Part shown: positions 41,651 to 54,560 of the stretch, piece after piece | Layout of the letters: each line of letters opens with the position of its first letter | Numbering within the stretch: the first letter of the stretch is position 1 | Made by a program: the position numbers and the translations under genes | The notes under the pieces: generated by a model | The model's database searches: none | Told to the model about the DNA's origin: nothing | The model's input: only the letters and a program-made list of their open reading frames with translations | Source of the DNA: Isoetes taiwanensis | Lineage: Eukaryota > Streptophyta > Lycopodiopsida > Isoetales > Isoetaceae | Direction: 5' to 3' | DNA: 64,000 nucleotides | NCBI GenBank assembly: GCA_021234155.1 | Contig: JAJEKV010000034.1 | Location: 4,315,781 to 4,379,780, forward strand

Positions 41651-43558
41651 GGCTTTTGTAAATTCTCCTGATTGCTTCTCATTATTCAAGGAATGGATGA
41701 GCATCTCTAAATATAAGACAACTAATATGGCTTTGGCTTTTCCATCTCTCTTAAGAAAAGGTTGGATCTTTTGGCTTGAGCTGGAGTGCCTTTTCCATAA
41801 AATGCCTGAGGAGGATTTCTCCAATTAATTTCTCTCTGAGTTGCTGTGATAAAACACCAAATGTTACTTAGCCATAATTCTTTTGTTCATCTTTCTAGCT
41901 CTAAATCATGTAAATAAACTCATAGGTAGCATGCACGGATCAAGCTATAAAAATCAAAGCAATATATTCAATAAAGCAAGGATCTAGATACATCGGATTA
42001 ATGGCTAATGGCTGTCTCTTACTTGATTACATGCAGATGCATGAGTTTCGTTCAATATTGCACAAAAGTACACTTGATGCATGGGAACACTTGTACAGGC
42101 CAACCAATCCAAACATAAGGCTGAATTTTTGGCCACAAAGGCATGTTTTTATCATAGAACTGCAATCGATGGCAATATTATCTCTTTAATATGACCAGAT
42201 AAACCACACTTTCAACAACAGAAAGTATCTTGTTCTCAACTATGCAGCCTTCTCTTTTGCTTAGCAACTGTTTTTAAGGTAAAGAAGTCCTCTTTTGCTT
42301 GTGACTCTATACCTTGTTTCTTCTTTCTACTTGTAACATACCAGAAACACTGAATCAATATTCATTGAACAAGAGATGAATGCATTTGTAGAGCACGCAT
42401 CACATTAGTCTCTCCGAGTGGATGTGGTACCTTTACAAGATAACAATTTAATTTAGTTAAGAATAAATTAGCATGCATATGGCAATTAGAATCTTGAAAT
42501 GAATTCTCATACTAATAAGCAATTATGCATCCCAGCTAAATCCTCTTATGTTTTTCTTCTTCGGTACAACAGCTAAAAACGTTAACAAATTGCAAGCGTA
42601 AATTGACCAGAAAGGCTGGGATTAATTCCACATCCTATCCATCCTTCTGATGCTGAAGCAGTGCTTGTAAATCCTATTTCTAGTATGGTGCCAATTCTAA
42701 TATAAGCCAATTCTGCTCCTTCTTTTGCTAGACTAGAACAAGTTGTAAATGTTTTGCTTAAGCTTCTAAATCTGAGACCCATCTGGCAGGCAAAGGGAAA
42801 GGAAATGCTAGCATAACTTACCAATAGAATAACATTTTTGAGATTGTTAGATATTATGTTTGACTCTATGGGTCAGCGCAAGAACTCAGCACAAGAATTT
42901 TCCTGCATGTTTTTGTCAGAGGACATAAGTTCTCCCAAGGCAAGATTTATTCCAAATGAAAGTGATGCTTCTACTCTGTAACTATCAAAGTCTGCAAAGA
43001 GAGTAAGACTGCAAGATTTATTCCAAACTATCAAAGTTTGCGAACTGTCTGCAAGATTTATTACAAACTATCAGTTTGCAATAGAGTAAGACTCGTTCCC
43101 ATATAGAACGAAACGAAGATGTAAACCTACTCTGAACACAAGGAGACGACCATGCTTTCGTTGGTCGAAGCTCTACATTCCTGTTGCTGCCTTCAAACGA
43201 GGTAATCCCTGGCCTTCTTGTCCATGGTCCGTGCAAACGAGGTATTCTGGCCCTCGTAAACCTGCTCTTCTCCCTTGTAATAAAGTTGCTTAGGGCGGGC
43301 ATCTCCCGACATGCCCATCCGAGCAGATTGACCAACCCTAATGGAAAAATGAATGTAGCCAGCGCTGTGGGTATATAGCTAAAATAAATGGCAAAGCCAT
43401 CCCAAAACAGAGATAGTGGCACGAGGTCTCCAGAGAAAGATCGTCAGAGCAAAATTGGCAAGAAAAAACACGTCTCTGTCTCTTTGAAACAAGGTGCAAA
43501 GCACTGTGGATTGCCCCCAAAATGCTATTATGAATAAAGCTTTATAAATGTATCTTCA

Positions 43559-43782
43559 TGCGTCTGGTCGTTTAGTGTAGTGGTAATACACTAGGTCTAG
43601 CAACTATAGGTCTTGAGTTTGAGACCGCCTGTAATCGCACTTTTGAACTGGCTGGGTGTCAAAACCCACGACGCAATGTAAAAGTGGTTGGGGCGAGGGC
43701 CCAACAAAGCAATGTAGTGTTGTCACATGTCCGTTGGATGTTTGCCGATGGTGTGACGTTAAAATACTATCTATCTATCTAT
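43559..43782 (+). mobile_element. tRNA-derived SINE, copy 1
   Basis: Head has polymerase III box A (TAGTGTAGTGG, ~43573) and box B (GGTCTTGAGTTTGAGACC, 43609-43626) at tRNA spacing; tail ends in (CTAT)n instead of poly-A. About 224 bp. Homologous to 44936-45225. Confidence 0.85.
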
Positions 43783-44154
43783 TATTTAAATTATTTAATT
43801 ATTTTGAAAGTAGTATAGGAACATGGATGAATCATTTGGTTGCATATGTCTTTGTTTTGCAAGGCAAAGAGGTAAGTGGCCAATATCACGAAGATGTTGT
43901 TTTTCTATTCTGATCCCGTGTTGACAATTCATGTGTATTATTTTTTGTTTTGTTAAGGGTGATGCGTAACTTTTTTTTTTTTGTTTAGATGTAGATTTTG
44001 AACATTATTTATTAGCATGTGTTTGTGTTGAATGGTTAAGTCCTTTGAGGTGTAGGGTTAGACTTAGTGTTGAATAACATGAGTAACATATGGGATTTGA
44101 ATTTTTAAAATCACGTAAAAGTAAATCATTTATATAAAAGTGTCTAGTTTTGCT
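43783..44154. other. AT-rich spacer
   Basis: No gene seen. Confidence 0.4.
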
Positions 44155-44935
44155 TTAAAAGCAAAAGATTTCTACAATTATTAAAAACGCAGACGAAAGC
44201 TCATAGACGCAGTGTTGATTGTCTAGTTGTTTTAAAATACTCGATGATTCACGTTTGCACAATTGATTTTGAATATCCCCGTTGGATTTTGTTGAGATAC
44301 TTCGTTCACGGAATTTTAGTGGCGGCGTCATCATTTCATTATACAATTCTCCATCGTCCATTCCATATGCTTTGTCAAAGGAGTTCATTTCGGAAGAGTG
44401 CTTTGTATGCTTTGCTCAGATCGGGCCGATAGATGGAACCAGCAAGTGTTGATACTGGCTTTGGATTTGCATTTCACATCGTCTTGCTAGTGTTCTTCTT
44501 CATACGTTTCAGCTGTGCAATGTGTACAAACGTATCGTATGCTATCGAAATTGTTAGTTTGTGCTTCAAATTTGCCTTTGATCTGCAGGCCATATGTCAG
44601 TACATACTGAAATTACTTGCATATATTTGTGATTGGTACAATTGTTTGCTTACCGTTACGTCCTTGTTGTTTTCGACATGACTTGGATACACAATGTCTT
44701 TCATGCGTCGAATTGTTAATGTGTCGTAATTTACAATTGTCAGGTGTGTTTCCTTCTTCGGGTCATATCAACATTCATGTCATGAATACCATTTGGTGAT
44801 GCTACAAGAGGATGTTGAACAATGTCGAGAGTGTTATCAAGTAAGCCATTTTCTTCAAGTCTAGAAACTTTAGCCAAGATTGCTCTAATAGAATATTCAT
44901 AATTTGGATGTGAATCTACGAAATGCTTTTGCACG
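44155..44935 (-). pseudogene. Two exon-like pieces of an unrecognised minus-strand gene
   Basis: 44744-44934 reads FVDSHPNYEYSIRAILAKVS, then RLEENGLLDNTLDIVQHPLV; 44260-44388 reads MNSFDKAYGMDDGELYNEMM, then LKFRERSISTKS. Both are protein-like in codon make-up on the minus strand and are separated by AT-rich sequence that could be an intron. A possible further exon lies at about 45415-45490 (SHCKLDNKSNLKNYQFDVTF before a donor ATTG/GTAAGC). The SINE at 44936 sits between them. No family recognised. Confidence 0.3.
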
Positions 44936-45225
44936 TGCGTCTGGTCGTTTGGTCTAGTGGTAACACACTAGTTCCTTAGCAATGTGGTCTCGAGTTCGAG
45001 ACCGCCCAGAATCGCACTCGGTACTGTTGGGGGTCAAATCCCAACAGACGCAATGTAAGGTGGTTGGGGGCAGGGCCCAACCGAGCAATGTAGTGTGGTG
45101 ACCACGCAATGTAAGGTGGTTGGGGGCAGGGCCCAACCGAGCAATGTAGTGTGGTGTGTGGTCACATGTCCAGTTGGATGCTGCCTAGTGGTGTGACGTT
45201 AAAACTACTATCTATCTATCTATCT
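44936..45225 (+). mobile_element. tRNA-derived SINE, copy 2, with internal duplication
   Basis: Same head (box A GGTCTAGTGG; box B GGTCTCGAGTTCGAGACC, 44986-45003) and (CTAT)n tail as copy 1. A 55-bp body segment is duplicated in tandem (45049-45103, 45104-45157), which accounts for the greater length. Confidence 0.87.
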
Positions 45226-48200
45226 TTGATCCAACTATATTTCTATTCCAAAATTGTATTAATGTTTCTTGTTCATGCAATGTCCAAGCCATTATCTCAA
45301 TATAGCAACACCTCTGGACAAAGCACACATTACAATTTGAACAGTTGAGCTATATTTCTTTAAACTAAATAAAGTAAGACAATGTATAATTGTGCAAGGC
45401 TTACCAATGAAAGTTACGTCAAATTGGTAATTCTTCAAATTACTCTTATTGTCTAGTTTGCAATGTGACATACCTACTTTGTGAAACAAAACAAATACAT
45501 CATTTACCAAAAATGACGATGTAATAAAAAAAAATAATACACATAACCTCATTAAATATATATTTTATTATGCAAGTATTATTGGACAACGACGATAATT
45601 TCCTGACTAGAGAACAAATATTACTCCTTTTCCCTTATCTATGGCACGTAAATTATGTTCAGATAATATTGTGCAAAGGAAATAGGTCGTTTCCTTACTT
45701 GTTTGTTCCATCACAAATACCGCAAGCATCAATATTCCCACTGTTGCAGCACCATCCATTCTGCAATATATAGCATACAACTAATACAATATTCTTGGGC
45801 CCAAGGACGTATTACACGGAAAAAAAATGCCATAATTTTCCATGCAGACAAAAAGAAATTATTGAGGTCTCCACCACCACATACTTCATCAGTAACAATT
45901 ACAAGGAATCGAACAAATAACAGAGCTTTGCATTTCTGGCTCAGTGTTGTAACATAGTCTTTTGAAGTGAGGCCATGAGTGTTGCCAAATTCTAAAAAGA
46001 AAAAGGACGACCCAATGAAGAAATGAAAAGAAGGATTATTCTGACAAACCACTGAGCTTTTGTCAATCAACAAAAGCCTGTACATCGTGTCCATGTCTTC
46101 CATAGACCAGACCAATTGGGGTTCTCAAGCTAGGTAAGGTAAAATGTTTCAAACAAACTCTATTGCTCAGAACACGAATTGGGCTTCTCCAGCTTCGTAA
46201 TAAATTGTACTGCTATTATCTTGTACTGTTCCAAATTTGGTAGAATTGTGGAAAAGTTTAAAATTGCTCTAGACTGCTACTTTGCTTTGTGGTTTGGTGT
46301 GGGCAAGGGGTTGGATGGGAATTTGTGGAGAGAGTCAAGAAAGGAAAAGATGGAATGTTTGTGGTGGCTTATAGTTTAATTCAAGTTATTTTTAATATCA
46401 AGGTGGGAATGCAACAACACTGCCATAGTCAGTAACTTTCAGACTTAAATGAGACACTTGAAAATATAGTTTCACAATGGAAAAAGGAGAATCCATCAGT
46501 AGCCTATTTTATAATCTATTACCACGAGTTTGTGTAACATCTATAACAAATTCTGATCAGTATTGAACTCATCGAAACGTGTACAAATTCTGATCATTGC
46601 ATAATAAGTTTGTATACCATCGAAACAAATTATGATCCTGAATAGGGGACCGAAAGCAACCTTCTTTATGCCGGTGGTCGCCATGCAATTTTGCCCGAGC
46701 ATAGCGCTAACCCTAAAGCTAAACGAATGTAATATCCCACGATCTATTGAATTCAAACACCTTAGGAGCCTGTCCACTATGGTCTACTTGTGTGCGGACA
46801 TGGAAAAATGGTCGCATGCTTGGTGGATTGATTAGAAAGTTAATTGTGCATGCTTATGCCTCACCTCAATTTGCAAGAACAATGGCTAGCATATTGCTTA
46901 ACTATTGCATGCCTTTTATCAGAACTGCCGAATGGGCTCCACATCCTCTACATTTACGTATGTAGAAGTAAAATCAATGCCTTTTTCAAGAACTGGCTGA
47001 ATCAGCTTCAGATTAGAATCCTTATTATTGAAGTTGCCTATTGCTGCCAAGCTTTTACAGGTTGCATATAAGCAGGGAACATGATGCACAAGCAAAAAAT
47101 TGCTTTTAACGCTTCATAAGGAGTTGAGTCATCCTGAAATGTGCCTGCAAGTTTAAGCCCTAAAAATTCAAACAAAAGGAAGAATGGCAGGCTTACTACA
47201 GGCTGTCACACATCAAAGTAAGGAGACTGGATTTCACACAAGCAACGTGAAATCCACTCTCAATAGGATCCTTCAGTGAAGCAAGGAGATGCATGGTGCA
47301 GGATCCTGAAAGGTATTTAAGAAAGAAGTAACAATGCAAAGGTAGAATAGCATTTGATCAAATTCATACAGTAAAGCTTATGAACAAAGCATTCCAGACA
47401 TTCGATTTATCAAATGACATTCAATTTATCAAATGCGAAGAACAATAAAAATGCAGAGAACAATGACATACCAGAATCGCATTCGCCTTTTCCATCTCAA
47501 GATCTACAAGAATGCCCATGTTTAGCGATGATTAGCACGGATAAACATTGAGGAATAAAGTTCGTGATTAAGCAAATCAGTGCGTAAAGTTCAGTATGCC
47601 TTTAGTGGCCGCAAACATTTAAACTCAATTCTTCGCATAATAGCTATTCAATGAAGGTCGCCATTGTTTATTAATACCTCTCAGTCATGGCTGATGAACA
47701 TCTATCCCTCTCGTCCCCAGCTATGTCAATGTGGGGAGGGTTATACCATGGCACCTTACACCTTCGTGAAGAACCAAGTTCCATAGCTCTACTATCAAGA
47801 TTGACAATGTTTATAATCGCCCTAAATTGCAAAAATTAGAGAGCACATCATGCAATACACTTATAATGGCACTATGTGCTAAATTATAGACATTTTATTA
47901 GAAAGAGTTGCAAATAGCTATGCAATAGAGGCATTATAAAGAGGTCTCAAACCTTCCGAGAACTTTTATTTCCAAGTGAAGAAGTTGGGCTTCCAATCCG
48001 TATGGTTGGAAATATCACAGTCACGGAATGAGTTAGCATTCACGATACAAATAGACTGCAAGTTAAGTCACATATATATGGGTTCCACTTTCTCGAGGTT
48101 ACATTAAATTTTCTTAGAAGTTCAATTTACGTGTTTGAACTTTTTTAATCTTATTAAATTAAACCCATAGGGAGCAAATTCGGTAGGTGTAAATCTTAGG

Positions 48201-48400
48201 TGTATGCGTAGATGTTATTTTTGGGATGCCACTTCTAAAAATAATCGAAAATGCAATATGGCAAATACGTCGCCAAAATTTCTCTTTCCTAAGATTTGGG
48301 CGTAGGTCTGGCGGAAAAAGGGGGATTCTGAATTTTTTTCCATGGTCTGAGGCGCTCCTGTTTTTTGTGGTTGCTCTTCATGGTCGAAAATAGCAGATTT
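45226..48400. other. AT-rich spacer with only weak frames
   Basis: Frames at 46632-46835 (plus; MPVVAMQFCPSIALTLKLNE) and 45729-46115 (minus) look somewhat protein-like, but I see no supporting splice structure or known motif. No RNA gene seen. Confidence 0.35.
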
Positions 48401-48409
48401 TGGCTTCAC

Positions 48410-48605
48410 GTGGGCTGCTAAGAACAGCGCGATGGAGGCAAAGAACAGCCCGATGGAGCGCGATGGGGCTGCTAAGAACAGCCCGATGGAGCCTGGCTCT
48501 GCCCGATTCTTCTTTGTTGTTTCTTCTGATTTGATTTCGGCGGGTTCTTGTTTCTTCTGATTTGATTTCAGCGGGTTCTTCTTTCTTCTTGCTTCTGATT
48601 TTAGA
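48410..48605. repeat. Two short tandem repeats
   Basis: 48412-48490: three units around AAGAACAGCCCGATGGAG. 48511-48600: units of CTTCTGATTTGATTTC-GCGGGTT. Confidence 0.7.
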
Positions 48606-48609
48606 GGGC

Positions 48610-49750
48610 AACTCCAGCTACATCTATTTCGTTCTTCCCCTGTCTTCCCGGTTGCGTTTTAGGAATGGTTTTAGGTAGCGGACAGGTTTCTTGAGCAAGG
48701 AGAGAGTCCTCTTACATCATCTTTGGCGCTCCGTTATAGTGGGCTGTGGATTTGGATTCGGGCTTTGGGCTGGACCGAATTAACACATAGGTTGTGCAGC
48801 TTCTGCCGGGTTCTGCTGTGGTTGCAAAAACAACTTCGTGCCTGGCAATTGTTCGTCACGCCGTATTTCCCATTCGCAACCGTATTTTTATGCGTGTATG
48901 TGGCGTATGGGGAGCATTGTGCTGTACAGGGGTATGAGGTGTAAAATCCCATGCCCTTGATTTAGTATATTCTGAAGATCATACCTTCATCTAATGGACA
49001 CAAAAAAACATTAACACATATAGGCATTAACACATATAGTATGGCAATTATCGTCTAGTGTAGATGTCCAGGTAATTTTTAACAAAATAAGCCATGTATT
49101 TTTAACAAAGTAAGCCATGTGAATCAAAAATTCTTTTGTGAATGTAAGCGTTATAAACCGGTGAATAGTGCAAAGGTCTAAGAGGAGAATGTGTCATCTA
49201 ATTTACAAAGCGACTTGCTAAAATGTATGGCAATCTTAAGCAATGTGCGGTGCAAGCTTATAAACTTCAAAATGACCTAATTCATAATCGTTTCTATCTT
49301 ACGAATTTTGGCAAGTTCGCATATATTTTGGTTGACAATTTCTTGATGTTTAATTAAATTTTCTTAAAAGTTGGTAGTCACACCTTGTCCATTAGAAGCT
49401 TACATATATACCAAAGAATCCTCTGTTTGGTTTGACTTGATTAAAGACTGTTAATCTTTGTACATGGGATCATCGATGGCGTCTCCAACTTTTCTGATTA
49501 ATGAAGTGGAAGATCCTGATCCTTCCAAATAAACAATTAAACAATCTTCAAGATTGCAGAACCCTGTTAGAAACTAGCAGTCATACACAAACTAACTATG
49601 ATTTGGAGTGCCAAATTTACCTTGCAGTAATTTGGATAGATTGTCTAAATTCTCAGCAGTTTTGTAGTGCAGATCCTCCCCAGCCCAAATTGGATAGACG
49701 AACAAGCAGACTATTACACATATACCACATCCCATTAGAATTGTGAGCAG
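48610..49750. other. Spacer; downstream of the ALMT exons
   Basis: The next ALMT exons would be expected here on the minus strand, but I do not find them. No other gene seen. Confidence 0.35.
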
Positions 49751-49753
49751 CAC

Positions 49754-50098
49754 CTTTGGTTATGGCGGTGTTGATAGAATCATCATTTCGATGGTGGATC
49801 ACGAGAATAAAGTCAAAGGTAAGGAGAAAAATCACCATCCTGTATTCATATTTTGCCTTGATATTTGGTAAGAATCTGGCAAATGTTGCTGCCGCACCTG
49901 TTTTGCATTGAATAAAAATCATTAGCTGGAAGCTATTGGTCTGACTTAACAACAATAGATTACCTGCAAAGAAGACAGTGAAACAAATTATTATCCTTTT
50001 CACATTATATCCTGCCAAATCGGCTAAATGTGACACCCCTAATGCAGCAACTCCAGCTATAAACGTTCCAATTCCTATGTTGAGCCCCTTGCTCAGAC
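49754..50098 (-). pseudogene. Two exons of an ALMT-family (aluminium-activated malate transporter) gene, partial
   Basis: Exon 49964-50098 (acceptor TTTTTTGCAG, donor CAG/GTAATC) encodes LSKGLNIGIGTFIAGVAALG then SHLADLAGYNVKRIIICFTV; exon 49754-49897 (acceptor AAAACAG) encodes AAATFARFLPNIKAKYEYRM then VIFLLTFDFILV. The phases agree across the intron. ALMT proteins have LSKGLNRGL.TL.AG..A and the strongly conserved TF.RF.P..KARYDYG..IF.LTF, parts of the N-terminal six-helix anion channel. The upstream exon (MWAVMTVVV.EFT) and later exons (WAG.(E/D)LH.L) are not found within a few kb. The exons themselves have no stops. It is therefore a gene fragment, or a gene with long introns or lost exons. 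Confidence 0.75.
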
Positions 50099-52555
50099 CT
50101 GCAAAAAAAAATGTTACTTTTTATTGTCTCTAGAAAAGCATCGAATAAAAAGAACCATCTTCTTAGAATTAAAAAGTGGAAGAAAAACTTGAAAAGACAT
50201 TGCTAAATTGGAAAGAAATAGAGATCGGGATATTTATTCCTTTAGAGGAAAAGATTTTACAACCATTCCGAAGGCACTGATTGAGATTCTGGCGACGACC
50301 CATTTGCAACAACAACCACACACCAAATATCTTCATTACTTTTAACAATTTTCGCAGGTCTCATCTTCATCATGGGCCTATCATTTTTTGTCATTTTGTT
50401 TGCAAACAAAATGACAAGAGCAAACAAAACAAATTCAAATCTTCATAATTTAGCTCCATAGATTTATGCGCCAAAGAAGAATTTTGCGGGGAAAAGAAAA
50501 GGGGAATTTAAGCTCAAAATCTTACCATAAGCCTTGATTTTATTGTCAACATGGGGTATATAATACTATCAAAAAAACTTTGCTTGAAAAGAGGCTAGAA
50601 ATCTCCATGAATCCAACGATTTTTTTTAACATCTAGATGGATAAGGAAATGCAAAGACGATCACAAAGGGTACATATTCAAAGATGCAACTATGAACAGA
50701 ATCTATGAGCATAAACATTCCCGGTTTCATTATGATATAAAGTTCGAATCAAAAGAAACAATAGTAGCGGATTAGTTACCTCTTTATATCGAATGGTGAT
50801 AGACGGAATAGTCAAGAATGTGCTGATATATGCACCCATTACGAGATTAATGTAAAGCTGCTCGAACTTTAATAGCTCCAAATCAAGATGTCATGAAGAA
50901 TGGCAAGAGCCATATATGTAGCATCTAGAATCCTCGCTTACATCGAATACTCGAGGCCTAAAATCTGCACAAACAAAGTACATCAACCTTTGCATCAACT
51001 TCATGAACAGACGCCCATACTTAAGATTAACTACAAAACTTATCTATAAATTTGCTTTGAGTAATGAATATCTTCTACGGCAAGAAATCAAGAAAATAAG
51101 CCAAAATCATATCTTCCTCGCGGGGAACCGAAACCGATTGTGCAACAACATACTAACCTGCTCAATTTCATGGTGCTTAATTCCTCCTAGTCTGTGGTAT
51201 TCCTCAATCCAAAGTCGTGTTCCACAAGATTGATATCATGCGAAGCGTAAGGCAAGACCATGTAAGAACCGGAGCAGATTTCAATACTTCGAACAATCAT
51301 TTATCTCTCGGGTTTTTTCGCTCTGAACTTGAGCTATAATGGAAGAAACCCGTTAAAGAGGCCTAATCACCATTAAAGGGCTAATGACCACCTTCGTTTT
51401 TCAAAGACATGAAAATAAAAAGCATCTTTCGACTATGGACCAAAGCGTTTACGACTTTGTCGGATCCGGAACATGCAAATCCGAACATTCTTTATCCCAG
51501 ATTTTCGGATTAGCCACGCCGAATAGCCATTTGGTGCCAAGGCCTTTGGGCCGCCCGACCAAATATCTCAGATTTAGGGCAACCACTATGGAAAGGGCGT
51601 CTATTTCCAATAAAAAATAGTTTGTTTTAAAATAAAAACCCAAAGATAAATTCTAAAAAAGGAATCTCTAGCCCAAAGGTTAAAAACCAATAGTTTTCAC
51701 AAAAAAAGCGAAGTTTCCGATCGTCCGGAAAAATAATTTTAGCGTCCAAAAAAAAAAAAGTTTTTCACACCGAAAAACAATCGGTAATGACGGCCGCCGA
51801 TTATCGATATATACCCACGATATGCCGAAATATGCCAAAACCAACCCTCCCCCTAACGAATTGCCCCCTTAACAGGGGCAATCCAAAAAAAAAGAGTTCT
51901 GAAATACAAAGTGTATTCCAGAATACATTTCCCTCTATCTCTATCATTTGGTAGCAAGATCCAGTATCCCTGGTCCTTACAAAACAAAAAAAAAAAATCC
52001 CTTCGTTATTTAGAACCATGATCCTGTATTCCCCACAAAACAAACAAAAAAATCGCAAGATCATTGAAAGTAAATTGAAAATGCTAAAAAACCTTGTTGA
52101 TGTTGCTTTCTTTTTCCCTTTTGCTATTCCAGATACAAAAAAGGTTTGATATTTTGTTTCTCTTTTGCTAAATAGCAAGTGTATTCTAGAATACAAAAAG
52201 GGTTTCACGTGTTCAATCACAATATCCCTTTTTCGCTAATATCTCTGCTCTTTAAACAAGAGAAATTTGCTACTTTCCAAGACACATGGAAAATCGGATA
52301 TTTCTTGGCTCTTTTGGATTAAAAAACTCTAATCATTGTTTTTTGTGCTCGATCCGTCTCTCATCACTCCTCACACTTTTACACATAATTGCGTATTATA
52401 AAAATACTTTAAATTGTGCATTTAAATATCAACATTTTATTTTCAATTTTTAAATATACTATAATTTCAGTTACTACTTCATGTCTATTTTCTGTTAAAA
52501 GTTATGTTCTTTTAAAACAGGAGTTCTCTCAGAAAACATATTTAATTTGGAAAAA
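50099..52555. other. AT-rich spacer
   Basis: A minus-strand frame at 50690-50881 (ELLKFEQLYINLVMGAYIST, donor GAG/GTAACT) and a piece near 51160-51230 (RLWIEEYHRLGGIKHHEIEQ before GTTAGT) look like exons of an unrecognised gene, lying upstream of the ALMT exons on the same strand. 51640-52060 is A-rich. TATTC-AGAATA palindromes recur at 51914 and 52182. Confidence 0.3.
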
Positions 52556-52559
52556 ACTC

Positions 52560-53127
52560 CATCGATTCGAGCCCTCGGATCGAGATTCTAGAGGGGGCGA
52601 GTTTGCATGTCTCGCATGCATGCATGCATTGCAAGCCTTCTCTGGTTGGGAGATCGCTATATTAGGCGAGGTTCTTCATCAACGTCTCATCGGCACTTCC
52701 TCATCGTCTCTCAACAGTACCTTATTCTCTATTCTTTGAAACCATGCAGGGGAGGGGCTTCTCCCTGCTTGGATTAACCAATTTGGCGTTTCTTTCATGA
52801 TGTGGCATGTCCTTTCTCGGCCTTGCCTCTTCTTTAGCCATAATCCTATGACCTTCGTCTTGATCCCGTTTTGATAAGGAAGTTCTCTTCTATTTGGGGG
52901 GTTTTTGTCATTTTCATGCGAGCCCCATTCTAGAATTCCATCGATCTGAGCCCTCGGATCGAGATTCTGGAGGGGGCGAGCATGCATGTCTCGCATGCAT
53001 GCATGCATGCATTGCATGCCTTCTCTGGTTAGGAGATCGCTATATTAGGCGAGGTTCTTCATCAATGTCTCATTGGCGCTTCCTCGTTGTCTCTCAACAG
53101 TACCTTATTCTCTATTCTTTGAAACGC
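52560..53127 (+). repeat. ~185-bp direct duplication (52560-52742 and 52938-53127)
   Basis: Both copies start CCATCGAT/TC.GAGCCCTCGG, have a (GCAT)n run, GGAGATCGCTATATTAGGCG and end CTATTCTTTGAAAC. Identity is high, differences mostly single bases and the length of the GCAT run. Confidence 0.85.
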
Positions 53128-53860
53128 ACCCTTCCCCCCCTTGATTGTTTAATGTATTTGTCGCCTGGCACGCGTGACCAGCCCCTGTATTTGAAGAGGT
53201 TTTTGTTTTGTTGTCGCATAGCACGCGTGATCAGTCCCTCCACTTTGGGAGGTTTGTTTTGTCACATTTGTTCTAGTGTTGGTGATGTGCAGGTACAGGT
53301 TGGCAAGCAACAGCTTCGACTTCTCCATTCGTGGGTTCTTTGGAAGCGGAGCAAATTCTCAGCCTTATATTTGTCCAAGCCCCTTGCCGGCGGCTTATCA
53401 CTAGGGTTTTTCCTCGAAAACTTGAAGGGGGGGGTTAATCCCGGTGATAAGCTTTCGGCAGGTACAGACCAAACATCTATTAACATTGTATTTTATGGGG
53501 TCCAAGTTGTATAATTGGACATCCCTTTATTTTTCTTCGTGGGTAGTTCGCATGTGTGAGGCTATCCACTATCCACCATTGTAGAAAACCTGCTGAAATG
53601 AATGAGAAGCCTATTTATGGAGGTTTTTGTCGTTTTCATGCGAGCCCCATTCTAGAATTCTAATTGGTTGAAAAAGTGTCACTTTCACACAGTCAATTCT
53701 CTCTTCGCATAAAAAAAGGGGCTATTTTGGAGGGGTCAAATACAATTTTGTCTCTCGCCTGTTTTTTGGGCAAAAAGAAAATCTTTGGGGAATATTCCTT
53801 CTGCTCCTATTTAGTTGATTTGTTCCCATTTAATATGCAATAGTGTTCTCATCGACTACA
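53128..53860. other. Spacer with a ~40-bp repeat
   Basis: 53621-53662 repeats 52899-52940 (TTTTCATGCGAGCCCCATTC). Frame 52894-53514 crosses the duplication and is not supported. Confidence 0.4.
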
Positions 53861-54560
53861 CCTACCAGAAAATCTACGGGAGGTAGCAGAACGACACTCA
53901 TACGCTGGGGAGACAATGTCAAATGTGGCAGCTTACGAGTACATAAGGCAGGTGTATCAGTAACACCAACCAATTATCCAAGAAGATGAGTTTCAGGCAA
54001 ACCAGAGTACATTATACAAGCCCGACAGAGGTCCAAGCTCAAGTCACCCGTCTGATCAAGAAGCATACAGATCAACTTAGAACATGCAGCCACTGTGTAG
54101 AGAGATCATGACGACGTCTTGGCAGTGGACATCTACGGTGGCATGACAGGGAGGAAAGGCTCGGCTCAGTGGACCTCAAAGGGGAAAGGCACTTCGATAC
54201 TACCTTCCGGTCCTGAGGCAGGGCCAGATGATAGTATTCCACGTGGACTTCAACCCGGAAGCCATCTCACTCCTGATTGCACTCACGAGATTCGACCAGC
54301 ATGCCAAGATGAGGGAGAACACGGATCATGTCATCTTCTTCAAGAGATCAGTGGTGCTCTACAACCTAGACTTCGCCCGAGGGCATTTGAGAGATGGATC
54401 CTTGACAGTTGTGGCGGCTAGGGCACCTCCACTTCCACCTCCACAGATGGCTCGGTCATTACGAGGTGAGTTGTCGTGCAACATTCTACAAAAATATCGG
54501 CAAGGGTCTTCGTTCGACTCAAGGCGTCAAGAATTTCTTCAAGTCCAAGAAGAGTTCTAG
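53861..54560 (+). pseudogene. GC-rich island with an unrecognised frame fragment
   Basis: A plus-strand frame (54228-54560) reads MIVFHVDFNPEAISLLIALT, then KMRENTDHVIFFKRSVVLYN, LDFARGHLRDGS and a Pro-rich end. The base composition is well above that of its neighbours and like that of 33122-35600. It may be a retroelement gag piece; no domain recognised. Confidence 0.3.

Larger units (their letters stand above)
40573..43558. other. AT-rich spacer, no supported gene
   Basis: Contains the TTCnnGAA cluster (40791-40939), a 28-bp tandem repeat (41567-41650) and a ~42-bp duplication (43007-43078). The minus-strand frames 42582-42824 and 43018-43422 match nothing I know. Confidence 0.4.

Noticed and set aside
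43559-45003. tRNA genes
   Set aside because: Box A and box B are present, but no cloverleaf or acceptor stem forms, and body plus CTAT tail show they are SINEs.
52894-53514. 206-codon plus-strand frame
   Set aside because: It crosses the tandem duplication and the GCAT run; the reading of the duplicated copy is in a different context, so coding is unlikely.
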